Assembly (NCBI RefSeq): GCF_006538885.1
Contig: NZ_BJLY01000004.1
Span: 124,001 to 188,000, forward strand
Direction of reading: 5' to 3'
DNA from: Gluconobacter roseus NBRC 3990
GTDB lineage: Bacteria; Pseudomonadota; Alphaproteobacteria; Acetobacterales; Acetobacteraceae
DNA length: 64,000 bases
Position 1 is the first letter of the stretch, and each line of letters opens with the position of its first letter. A program made the translations under genes and the position numbers. Below the pieces are notes generated by a model, which worked only from the letters and a program-made list of their open reading frames with translations, had not been told where the DNA came from and ran no database searches. Shown in pieces: positions 25,514-32,240 of this stretch.

Positions 25514-25590
25514 GGCGGATGTAGCTCAGTTGGTAGAGCGCCGGTTTGTGGTACCGGTTGTCGCGGGTTCGATCCCCGTCATTCGCCCCA
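25514..25590 (+). tRNA. tRNA-His (GUG)
   Basis: A complete cloverleaf with anticodon GTG in the loop TTGTGGT between CCGGT and ACCGG. The acceptor arm GCGGATG pairs with CATTCGC (one G-T). An extra G at position -1 (25514) faces C73 (25587), the usual His identity pair, and CCA is encoded. The D-arm (GCTCAGTTGGTAGAGC) and T-arm (GCGGGTTCGATCCCCGT) are normal. It is the integration site of the island that follows. Confidence 0.97.
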
Positions 25591-25592
25591 GC
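25537..25592 (+). repeat. attL: direct repeat within tRNA-His
   Basis: The left 56-bp copy covers the anticodon arm to just past CCA of tRNA-His. It matches 30981-31036 at 55 of 56 positions; the only difference is G at 25560 (variable loop) against A at 31004. Confidence 0.93.
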
Positions 25593-25660
25593 GCTTCTTT
25601 TTCCAAGAAAATCAATGAGTTAGCTTTCAGGGTCTCTTCCCGATTCTAACGCTGCGTTAC

Positions 25661-25680
25661 ACGCTCACCGTTACACCTTT
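25661..25680. repeat. Left inverted arm repeat near attL
   Basis: ACGCTCACCGTTACACCTTT is the exact reverse complement of 30900-30919. Read on the other strand, the site has two direct GTGTAACG units, 14 bp from start to start. These are candidate arm-type integrase or excisionase binding sites. A second inverted match (AGTTAGCTT near 25615, AAGCTAACT near 30951) lies closer to the ends. Confidence 0.6.
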
Positions 25681-25695
25681 TGGTTCATCTGAAGG

Positions 25696-27138
25696 GTGTT
25701 TGAAGACGTGTATCAACTGCTTCTGAGGCGTCGGAGTTACGCTGTCAGGTTCACAATCCCGAAGAATCGTTGGGCAGACGTTGGGGCTGTAAAGGGATCT
25801 TCTGGCGGGCTCTGTCGAGAAATCGTGCGGACGCTCGGTACCAGAGACAATCGTGAGGCTATCAGGCGTCGAGACGCTGCTATCGCTCTAATCCGTTCCC
25901 AGCTCAATGAAGCCCTTCTGGGAGCTGGTCAGGAGCCTCTGGAAGGTGACTGGAAGCCTTCTTGGGGAGAGGTGGGCACAGGCATCTCCCAGCGTTCATC
26001 TGGGTCTCTTCAGGCCTCTTCTAGGCTTGTGAGGGACACTCCCCACACAGGCACCATGCCTCACGATAAAGCCCGCTCTTCCGCAGCTGAGGACACTTTG
26101 GGGTCTTTGCTGGACCGATGGCATCGGGAGCTAGATGGGCAGGTTACGAACGAACTTCTAGACCGTCACAGGCTATCTCTGAGGTATCTGGGAGAGTTCC
26201 TTGTAGGGGCAGAGACAGGTGATCCAATGGCCCATGTCCACTCTCTCAGGCTCTCTGATGTGACCAAGCGGGAAGTCTCAGGCTTCCGGGAATGGATGAT
26301 CCAGACCAAAGGCATCCAACCTCTGACAGTTGGTTTCCGTCTTTCCTGTCTCAAGTCCTTCTGGGACTGGGCCTCTGACGCTGGGCTGACGGATGCTCCT
26401 AATCCATGGCAAGGGGCCGCTCGTGGCCTAAAGAGGCGTGCTGAGAAGGTTGTGAAGCCCAATGGTGAGAAGCGGCCCTTCACTGAAGCAGAGCTCTTGG
26501 CGCTGCTGTCTGCTGATCCTCAGACCAACCGCAATGGGAAGTGGGGCCCGGCGATTTATGACACCTTCCGTCTGGGTCTTCTCACAGGAGCCAGACAGAA
26601 CGAGTTAGCCAGCCTGACGATGGGCCGTGTGATCCAGTCCGATAGTCTAAATGTGCTCTGGGGCCTCAGAGTGACGGCTGATGTGGGCAAGACCAAGAGT
26701 GCTATCAGGCAGATACCACTGCATCCCATAGCCAGAGCGATTGTGGAGAGGCGTCTGAGAGCTTTGCCTCGGGGGTCTGGACAAGAAGTCCTTCTGTTTC
26801 CTGAATGTGTGCCCGGCGGACGTGATGAGAAGCATGGGCACTATCTGTCCAAGCGTTTTGCAACCTTCCGACAGACCATTCTGGGGAAGGAGAGTCCAAC
26901 AGACTTCCACAGCACAAGGCGGTGCTTTGCCACCTTCATGGCGGCTGCTTTAGCCAATGGGGTGTCAGAGTGCTCTGAACTGGTCCGGGACCATCTGATC
27001 GGACACAGGCCGATGGCGCTGGGCTCTAACACCTATGCGGCAAAGGATCTCGGATGGGAGCTTTATAGCCGGGCCATCATAGGCATGGCGGAGAAAGGCA
27101 TACCTGAGGCGGTGAGGAGCGCTTTGAGCACTGCATAA
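25696..27138 (+). CDS. Tyrosine recombinase (island integrase)
   Basis: A 480-aa site-specific integrase. The C-terminal catalytic domain has the first Arg in GLLTGARQNELASL, the H-x-x-R box FHSTRRCFATF, the second His in LIGHRP and the nucleophile Tyr in GSNTYAAKD. The middle SAM-like core-binding part runs over ~135-240 (LLDRWHRELDG...FREWMIQ). An N-terminal ~100-residue segment probably binds arm sites. The start is a GTG at 25696; a GTG four codons later is possible. It stands 100 bp from the intact tRNA-His, as expected for an integrase of this island type. It seems intact. Confidence 0.93.
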   Translation: MFEDVYQLLLRRRSYAVRFTIPKNRWADVGAVKGSSGGLCREIVRTLGTRDNREAIRRRDAAIALIRSQLNEALLGAGQEPLEGDWKPSWGEVGTGISQRSSGSLQASSRLVRDTPHTGTMPHDKARSSAAEDTLGSLLDRWHRELDGQVTNELLDRHRLSLRYLGEFLVGAETGDPMAHVHSLRLSDVTKREVSGFREWMIQTKGIQPLTVGFRLSCLKSFWDWASDAGLTDAPNPWQGAARGLKRRAEKVVKPNGEKRPFTEAELLALLSADPQTNRNGKWGPAIYDTFRLGLLTGARQNELASLTMGRVIQSDSLNVLWGLRVTADVGKTKSAIRQIPLHPIARAIVERRLRALPRGSGQEVLLFPECVPGGRDEKHGHYLSKRFATFRQTILGKESPTDFHSTRRCFATFMAAALANGVSECSELVRDHLIGHRPMALGSNTYAAKDLGWELYSRAIIGMAEKGIPEAVRSALSTA

Positions 27139-27139
27139 T

Positions 27140-27559
27140 TCAGTCCCACGGCATCACTTCCTCAGGATCGCCTTTCGCTGTCACGATCACACGGCTCTTG
27201 GAATATGCCCCACCAAGAGGTCTGAGAGGCTTGTCTGCCTCCTCAGGTGTGTTGGCCTGAGCCAACTGTGAGGACTCTTCCAAGGCCTCTGAATGTCCTC
27301 TGATGGCCTCATTCAGGAGGCTTGAAGGAGGGTCTTCAAAGAGGAGCTTCGTATCAGCCATCAGCTTGCCCTGACAGGTTAGAGAGCCAGTGTCATAGAC
27401 ACACACCATCCGGCCATCACGGGTTCTGATCACTGAACCATGACCGCTTGGCATCTTCTCGATAGTGGAGACTTCTATCCCCACTTCCCAGAGGCGGTTC
27501 TCGGCATCTTCTAGACGCCATTTCACTTTAGGGGCGCTTTTAGCGCTGGGCTTTGCCAT
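27140..27559 (-). CDS. Island hypothetical protein, possibly with a TBP-like beta domain
   Basis: A 139-aa protein of unknown function, convergent with the integrase and separated from it by 1 nt. I start at the ATG at 27557-27559; a TTG lies seven codons upstream. The stretch RDGRMVCVYDTGSLTCQGK resembles the beta-hairpin of TBP-like domains found at the N terminus of RNase HIII and of some TIR-like nucleotide-binding proteins. This is a weak resemblance by eye. The second half is acidic and Ser/Glu-rich, and it ends SRVIVTAKGDPEEVMPWD. Confidence 0.5.
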   Translation of the reverse strand: MAKPSAKSAPKVKWRLEDAENRLWEVGIEVSTIEKMPSGHGSVIRTRDGRMVCVYDTGSLTCQGKLMADTKLLFEDPPSSLLNEAIRGHSEALEESSQLAQANTPEEADKPLRPLGGAYSKSRVIVTAKGDPEEVMPWD

Positions 27560-27580
27560 GCTTGAGCAGTTCGTTTCCAA

Positions 27581-28030
27581 TACCGGGCGACATCATCGCT
27601 CTTGTGAGTGTCCTGAGCGGATGTTTTGAAGACATCTTGAAGGAAGGAGGAGTGTGCGAGAGCACATCCCGCTCAGGAGACCTATAGGGTTCCTATAAAG
27701 TGTCTTGAATGAGGAGGGAGTGCAGGAACACACCATCGCTCTGGATGATCTTCAGGGATCTTTAAGACTTCCTATCTAGCTGGGGCTTCCGCCCACACGC
27801 TCCTCACTTAAGACTATCCTAAAGGACTTGAAGGTATCCGCTCAGGAAACCCTCAGGGTTCTATATAACCGCTAGGTATCATTTTCCGTCTTTGTCTCTC
27901 GACACTGACAATCTTCAGACACAAGCGACAAGAGGATTGGATGAATGAGCATAGCAGGGTCATACGGCACCGAAGGAAACTTGCGGATGCTCAGCCTCAT
28001 AGGGATTTTAGGGGTGTTAGAGGGTTTTCT
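27581..28030. repeat. Repeat-rich noncoding stretch of the island
   Basis: About 450 bp with no convincing gene. It carries degenerate copies of a hairpin module: minus-strand copies at 27647-27678 (core GTGCTCTCGCACAC) and 27711-27741, and a plus-strand copy at 27782-27806. A second module, CTTTAAGACTTCCTATCTAG at 27760-27779 and CTTAAGACTATCCTAAAGGA at 27807-27826, recurs too. TCCTGAGCGGATGT near 27611 is inverted at 27664-27678. Further copies lie at 29.6-29.8 kb. Confidence 0.6.
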
Positions 28031-28084
28031 CTCTATATAACTGTTAACCATCATTTTCCCGTCTCCGTCTTTCGACTGTAGCAA
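27861..28084. repeat. Direct duplication of ~53 bp (27861-27913 and 28031-28084)
   Basis: Both copies read, on the minus strand, GTCGA(G/A)AGAC followed by an AGACGG/GAAAATGAT block and then GTTATATAG. The right copy contains the stop of the 256-aa gene. Similarity is clear by eye but imperfect. Confidence 0.6.
27872..28084 (-). pseudogene. Possible 70-codon remnant after the 256-aa gene
   Basis: An open frame on the same strand as the 256-aa gene, overlapping its 3' end by 41 nt. Its last codons (RETKTENDT) mirror the end of the 256-aa protein (VERRRRENDG), and the DNA at 27861-27913 aligns with 28031-28084. It may be a short duplicated or decayed 3' end rather than a working gene. Confidence 0.25.
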
Positions 28085-28814
28085 TTCCCATTCCTGAGAG
28101 ATCAGCCAGTGTCTTGTTCGGGAGGTAGGAGTGATGAGTGAGTAGCCATGCTAGACGTGCCTTCTTGTCCTTCAAGGCACTGACAGTGTTCAAGATGATG
28201 TCCCAACCTAACGTCCAGATCACATCCCGCACCTTGTCCTCATAGAACACGGGAAACGGGAAGGACTTCTTGCCACCACTGATCTTGAGGCTGTGAATGT
28301 TGGAAGGATCAACCGTCTGACCATATCCACCTTCTACCGCCGTATCCGTGACGAACCATCGGGATTGCTCACGCCCGAAAGGGGCCCGCTTAAGCCAGCA
28401 GTTTTCCTGAAGGAGCCGGCAAAGGGCTTCTCTATCTGGCATAACGGCACAATCGGGTGACAAGTCACCATCGCCCCAGAGAGAAACATCTGAGGCCATT
28501 TCCTTCACAATGACGCCGCGCTCCTTGCGCTGGGCTTGGGGACGAAGAGGTGCTTTGTCGTCATGTCGAAGACGCTTGCCGCTGAGGCCCTCAGGATCAC
28601 TCAGGAGAGGTAGTTCTTCAAGTAACCCATAGTCGCCCATGGCGAGCCTTGAGTGGCCCCAGGGACTCTCTGTGACTGTCTGGTGCAGTCTTGCGACCAT
28701 CTCAGGATCATCTCGATAAAGGGCGTCCTGAGCATCTTTGAGTGAAGCCTTGCCATCCCTAATCAGGTCCATGATGGAGAGACGGATACGGACTTCATCT
28801 GGTGAGAAGATCAA
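28044..28814 (-). CDS. Island protein of unknown function (256 aa)
   Basis: I do not recognise this protein. It starts MIFSPDEVRIRLSIMDLI with ATGA overlap on the stop of the HNH gene, so the two are translated together. Residues ~1-60 look helical. The middle is charged (KAPLRPQAQRKERG). Residues ~150-215 contain aromatic and basic stretches (SRWFVTDTAVEGGYGQTVD, GGKKSFPFPVFYEDKVRDVI). The C terminus LADLSGMGIATVERRRREN looks like an HTH recognition helix with a basic tail, suggesting DNA binding. No catalytic motif is evident. Confidence 0.65.
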   Translation of the reverse strand: MIFSPDEVRIRLSIMDLIRDGKASLKDAQDALYRDDPEMVARLHQTVTESPWGHSRLAMGDYGLLEELPLLSDPEGLSGKRLRHDDKAPLRPQAQRKERGVIVKEMASDVSLWGDGDLSPDCAVMPDREALCRLLQENCWLKRAPFGREQSRWFVTDTAVEGGYGQTVDPSNIHSLKISGGKKSFPFPVFYEDKVRDVIWTLGWDIILNTVSALKDKKARLAWLLTHHSYLPNKTLADLSGMGIATVERRRRENDG

Positions 28815-29383
28815 GCTGGGAAACCGAACAGATCGGGCTGATCGGGATTAGCCGCTTTTCGGACGGCTTTGCGTACCGTGTTGAGGTCTCTGCCCATCTG
28901 TTTGGCAATTTGCGCGACAGGGGTTCCTATGGCCTTTAGTGCTTGAATATGGCCGATTTCTGTAAAGGACATGGGTTTGGCATATCTGCTTCTGCCCTTT
29001 ACCATCATGTCGCGGACGTTATCAGCCTGAGTGCCTAGTCTGAGATGATCGGGATTGCAGCACGCTCGGTTATCACAGGTGTGCATCACCACCCTATCGG
29101 CAGGGATAGACCCGTTGAGGTGCTCCCACATTACACGGTGGGTGTACTGCTGTGCCCTAGAGCCGTCTGATCGTGGCCCGCATATCTGCGGATAACCGTT
29201 TCCGACCTTGCGATGAGAGCTAATCCAGCACCGGCCTTTTTCAGGCTCCGTTGGATGAATTGGACCTTCTCGGTCCACTCTGGCCATCAGCCGCTCGATC
29301 ATGGGAGCAGATTTCTTGGTAGATGCTGCGCTAGCGCCGGGCCCTTGAATGGGCGTGTTTGAGGAATGAACGTTAGGGTTCAT
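28811..29383 (-). CDS. HNH endonuclease (HNH_3 / phage homing type) with C-terminal HTH
   Basis: A 190-aa protein. The HNH core at about residues 80-130 reads HRVMWEHLNGSIPADRVVMH, then TCDNRACCNPDHLRLGT, the usual His-Asn-His arrangement with zinc-type cysteines, then ADNVRDMMVKGR, typical of phage and homing HNH_3 enzymes. The C-terminal ~50 residues (IQALKAIGTPVAQIAKQMG, then NTVRKAVRKA) form an HTH like that of resolvases or Xre-type regulators. It is encoded upstream of, and coupled to, the 256-aa unknown. It could be a free-standing homing nuclease or part of an island-specific function. Confidence 0.85.
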   Translation of the reverse strand: MNPNVHSSNTPIQGPGASAASTKKSAPMIERLMARVDREGPIHPTEPEKGRCWISSHRKVGNGYPQICGPRSDGSRAQQYTHRVMWEHLNGSIPADRVVMHTCDNRACCNPDHLRLGTQADNVRDMMVKGRSRYAKPMSFTEIGHIQALKAIGTPVAQIAKQMGRDLNTVRKAVRKAANPDQPDLFGFPA

Positions 29384-29867
29384 TGGGTCCTTTCTGAGTT
29401 TTGTAGAGGAGATGGATGTGTGTGGCGACGCATCGCCTTGTTGCCGGGATCACCTGTGCGATGCCTCAGAATGAACGACCACCCTGCGCCCTAGCTATGG
29501 ACGGAAAAGGTGTGGCTAGCCCCTAGGGGGCAGTCATTCATTGCGGGGGTGTGGCTCGCTCTATGGGCGGCAGAACACACCAAGAAGCCGAGGAGAGTGC
29601 TCTGTGTGAGCTGTCCTCAGTTTCTTGCTAGGTTCCGATGATAGAGACGAATTAGGGCCGTTATGGACCTATAAACGGCTATTTTGTCTGGGAGAGCGTG
29701 TGTGAATGAAGAAGCTAGGACCTGATGATCCTGAGCGAGAGGGTGCTCCCGCACACCTCCTCATCCTAGAGGGGGTCTTTAAGATATCCTTAGGAGGGAG
29801 GGCCTTCTAACCGAATACTGGAGGTATTAGGGGGAATTTGTTCAGTTTATGGCAGTTTCCTGCGGGT
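29384..29867. repeat. Noncoding, repeat-bearing gap in the island
   Basis: About 480 bp without a supported gene. It contains further copies of the island modules: a strong one at 29728-29769 (core GTGCTCCCGCACAC at 29743-29756, 13/14 identical to the inverted copy at 27652-27665), CTTTAAGATATCCTTAGGAG at 29777-29796, and a weaker one near 29592-29621. GTGTGGCTAGCCCCTA and GTGTGGCTCGCTCTAT are spaced 40 bp apart near 29510 and 29550. It probably includes the promoter of the HNH operon. Confidence 0.5.
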
Positions 29868-30143
29868 TCAAGCCTGTTCGAGATGGAACCGCAAAGGCAT
29901 CTCTATATAGGACCCAAGCGCTCTCTCCGAGCGCCCCAAAATCTCACAGCAACAACCCCGCTCGATAGTGTCGGACAATAACGACAACAAAGGCTTTAGG
30001 CCCTCTTTTTGAAGGCCGCTCAGGACCTCAGAGGGCTCACGGTGGCCCGTTGGGAGTCCCATGCGGGTCCTCTGGGCATTGGGGTGGTAAGCCCTGCATC
30101 TGAAAACAAGCTCTCTCCAGTCACACCTGTTCCAATAGGGCAA
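29868..30143 (-). CDS. Doubtful small ORF upstream of the recombinase
   Basis: A 91-codon frame (MPYWNRCDWRELVFRCR...) divergent from the serine recombinase. No family is recognised and no good ribosome-binding site is seen. Cys/Arg-rich composition suggests it may be chance. Listed because no better gene occupies the stretch. Confidence 0.25.
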   Translation of the reverse strand: MPYWNRCDWRELVFRCRAYHPNAQRTRMGLPTGHREPSEVLSGLQKEGLKPLLSLLSDTIERGCCCEILGRSERALGSYIEMPLRFHLEQA

Positions 30144-30243
30144 GGTCTAATGAAACGCTGGTCATGGAACAGTTATGTGTTCCATTAGGGTCCATATTGA
30201 CCATATGGAACGATAACGCTAAAGGGTCTAAACCTTTTGGAAC
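30129..30243. promoter_or_regulatory. Cluster of GTTCCA/TGGAAC sites before the serine recombinase
   Basis: Five half-sites: GTTCCA at 30129 and 30179, TGGAAC at 30165, 30206 and 30238. Two form a perfect palindrome ATGGAAC-8 nt-GTTCCAT at 30164-30185. GTTCCAATAGGG and GTTCCATTAGGG are near-identical. It looks like an operator or a res-type recombination site for the adjacent recombinase. Its presence argues that the recombinase starts downstream, at 30260. Confidence 0.55.
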
Positions 30244-30259
30244 GAATGGACGCCTGATT

Positions 30260-30823
30260 GTGAAGATTGGATATGCCCGCACCAGCACGACAGAACAGCT
30301 TGCAGGCTTGGAAGCTCAGAGCCGAAACCTGAAGGAGTGGGAATGTGAGCGCATCTTCTCGGAGCAGGTGTCTGGTGCATCCCCTCACAGGCCCCAGCTA
30401 GAAGCCGCTCTGGATCATTTGAGGCCCGGTGACGTGTTAGTGGTGACAAAGCCAGACCGTCTTGCTCGCTCGACTGCGGACCTGTTGGGCTATGTGGAGA
30501 AGGTAAAGGCCAAGGAATGTGGTCTTGTGATCCTATCCATGTCCGGCATGACACTCGATACCACCAATCCCACGTCTAAGCTGATGCTCACCATGCTTGC
30601 AGCGGTCGCAGAGTTTGAGCGGGACCTGATGAAGGAACGTCAGGCTGAAGGCATCGCCAAGGCACAGGCAGATGGCAAATACCTCGGACGCAAACCCACA
30701 GCACGCAATCAGACAGAAGAGGTCAAGGCTCTGGCAGCATCAGGCATGAGCCCCTCAAAGATCGCTGAGAAGCTCGGGATGGGCCGCACGAGCGTCTATC
30801 GGTGCCTCGGAAAGGTGGCCTGA
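30260..30823 (+). CDS. Serine recombinase (resolvase/invertase family)
   Basis: A 187-aa small serine recombinase starting at the GTG at 30260 (MKIGYARTSTTEQ, catalytic Ser9). The frame is open from 30164, but those codons contain the palindromic operator and lack family similarity. Other motifs: VSGASPHRPQLEAAL, VVTKPDRLARS with the catalytic Arg pair, LTMLAAVAEFERDLMKERQAEG (E helix) and GRKPTA. The C-terminal HTH is MSPSKIAEKLGMGRTSVYRCL. It is full length for Tn3-type resolvases. It could resolve or invert DNA in the island, or be a leftover from another element. Confidence 0.9.
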   Translation: MKIGYARTSTTEQLAGLEAQSRNLKEWECERIFSEQVSGASPHRPQLEAALDHLRPGDVLVVTKPDRLARSTADLLGYVEKVKAKECGLVILSMSGMTLDTTNPTSKLMLTMLAAVAEFERDLMKERQAEGIAKAQADGKYLGRKPTARNQTEEVKALAASGMSPSKIAEKLGMGRTSVYRCLGKVA

Positions 30824-30899
30824 GCCGCTCAGAGAAAGCTGATTTAGGTGCCTTCAAGCACCTGACTTGCCATCCGTCTAGGAGCTTGCAATGCTGCCT

Positions 30900-30925
30900 A
30901 AAGGTGTAACGGTGAGCGTTACACA
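30900..30925. repeat. Right inverted arm repeat near attR
   Basis: 30900-30919 is the exact reverse complement of 25661-25680. Here the GTGTAACG unit forms a perfect dyad (GTGTAACG-5 nt-CGTTACAC), followed by another CGTTAC at about 30931. Candidate binding site for integrase or a directionality factor. Confidence 0.6.
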
Positions 30926-30980
30926 CGGAGCGTTACAAGAGGCCTATTCAAGCTAACTGACTGATTTTTCTGAGGAAAAC

Positions 30981-31036
30981 AGCGCCGGTTTGTGGTACCG
31001 GTTATCGCGGGTTCGATCCCCGTCATTCGCCCCAGC
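30981..31036 (+). repeat. attR: remnant tRNA-His 3' end
   Basis: A 56-bp partial tRNA-His copy from the anticodon arm through CCA, lacking the acceptor 5' strand and D-arm. It marks the right end of the island. It is not a functional tRNA. Confidence 0.93.
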
Positions 31037-31067
31037 AATCCTAATTCTGAAAATCTGAATATCAGCC

Positions 31068-32000
31068 CTAGGGTTTTGCGGCATCGACCTGATGGTGATG
31101 TCGGTGCTCCCAGTGCTCTTCCAGAGCCATGCGCTCGAAGCGCAGTTTCTGGCGGATCCAGTTCAGTATTCCCGAAAGCGTCACGACGACGATCCCCACG
31201 AACGTCCAGTTGTCCAGCGGCTGGTGAAACAGCAGGTAGCTGAACGCCACCGCCCAGACCATCTGGCTGTATTGCGGAAGGGCAACCCGGTTCGCGGGGG
31301 CGACGGCTGTGGCCATCATCATGAAAAGCTGACCCAGAGCGGCAAGGAAGCCGTAGCCGAACAGGATGGCCCAAACTTTCAGGCCATGTGGCCAGGATGC
31401 ATGAGTGATCATGAGCAGGCCATCGCCGATCAGTGGACCGAACAGGCTTGATCCGAACAGGGAAAGCCGTGCGCTCCCGTCTCCTGCCAACCGGTACGCC
31501 ACGACGCTGCTGGCATTGGCGAGAGCGGCGACGATGGCGCAGACATGGCCCAGATGGAATGTCCGCGCGCCGGGCCGCAGGACGATCAGCACACCGAGGA
31601 ATCCGACCGCGACCGAAAGCCAGGTCCAGAACGAGACCTTTTCCTTGAGGATCATCACGGAAATGATGGTGACGAAAAACGGCATCAGGAACATCAGCGA
31701 CAGGGCTTCTGGCATGGGCAGCAGCATGAAGGCCATGACGCTGGCAGCCGTTGAAACGAATGTCGAAACGGCGCGTAGGATCCACATGCCCGGGCGCGTC
31801 GTCGCAAAGATGTCGGAATAGGGCTCTTCCGGACGGCGGATGAATGGCAGCAGAATGAAACCGAATATGCCGCCAGAAAAGGCAACTTCAAATGGATCGA
31901 GATGCCCGGCGAGTCCTTTCGAGCAGGCATCGCTGATCGAGAAGGCGGCATAACCCAGAAGCGCCAGAAGAATGCCTGAGGAGAAAATATTCTGCTTCAT
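31068..32000 (-). CDS. DMT-superfamily (EamA) transporter
   Basis: A 310-aa membrane protein with ten predicted helices in two EamA repeats: repeat 1 from [21 protein letters not shown] to [13 protein letters not shown], repeat 2 from [19 protein letters not shown] to [13 protein letters not shown]. The second EamA signature with the late Pro-rich segment [20 protein letters not shown] is present. The start ATG has GGAGAAACACATCC upstream. A His-rich cytoplasmic tail (HWEHRHHHQ) is notable. Substrate unknown; the family exports amino acids and metabolites. It is the first chromosomal gene right of the island. Confidence 0.88.
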   Translation of the reverse strand: MKQNIFSSGILLALLGYAAFSISDACSKGLAGHLDPFEVAFSGGIFGFILLPFIRRPEEPYSDIFATTRPGMWILRAVSTFVSTAASVMAFMLLPMPEALSLMFLMPFFVTIISVMILKEKVSFWTWLSVAVGFLGVLIVLRPGARTFHLGHVCAIVAALANASSVVAYRLAGDGSARLSLFGSSLFGPLIGDGLLMITHASWPHGLKVWAILFGYGFLAALGQLFMMMATAVAPANRVALPQYSQMVWAVAFSYLLFHQPLDNWTFVGIVVVTLSGILNWIRQKLRFERMALEEHWEHRHHHQVDAAKP

Positions 32001-32240
32001 GGATGTGTTTCTCCGTGGGCAGCTTCATGCCCTCTTTCGGAGGAATAAGAAGACCTCATGGCTCATGCAGTCAATGTGCCGGAATGTAAATCTGATGTTT
32101 CTATCCTTCTTTCCAAGTGTTGATGCAGTAGAAGGCGTGAGGTGGTAAATTGGAAAGACGGCTTCCTTCATGTATGGTGCCGGTCCCTTTGGGCAGGCCG
32201 TATGGCGCCCATACACGTGGATGAAAAAGCGTAAGCCCTC

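Larger units (their letters stand above)
25537..31036. mobile_element. tRNA-His integrated genomic island (~5.4 kb)
   Basis: A region bounded by a 56-bp direct repeat of the tRNA-His 3' end, with an integrase directly beside the intact tRNA. It holds the integrase, two unknown genes, an HNH endonuclease, a serine recombinase and repeat-rich noncoding DNA. No phage structural, conjugation or replication genes are recognisable, so it could be a small integrative element, a phage satellite or a decayed prophage. Gene style and base composition differ from the flanks. Confidence 0.92.

Noticed and set aside
27581-29867. CRISPR array in the island repeats
   Set aside because: Repeats are degenerate, few, irregularly spaced and in both orientations, with no uniform spacers and no cas genes.
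30164-30259. Longer start of the serine recombinase at the ATG at 30164
   Set aside because: These codons contain a palindromic site cluster and lack family similarity; resolvases start at MKIGYARxS, here the GTG at 30260.
30981-31036. Second tRNA-His gene
   Set aside because: Only the anticodon arm to CCA is present; the 5' acceptor strand and D-arm are missing. It is the attR fragment.
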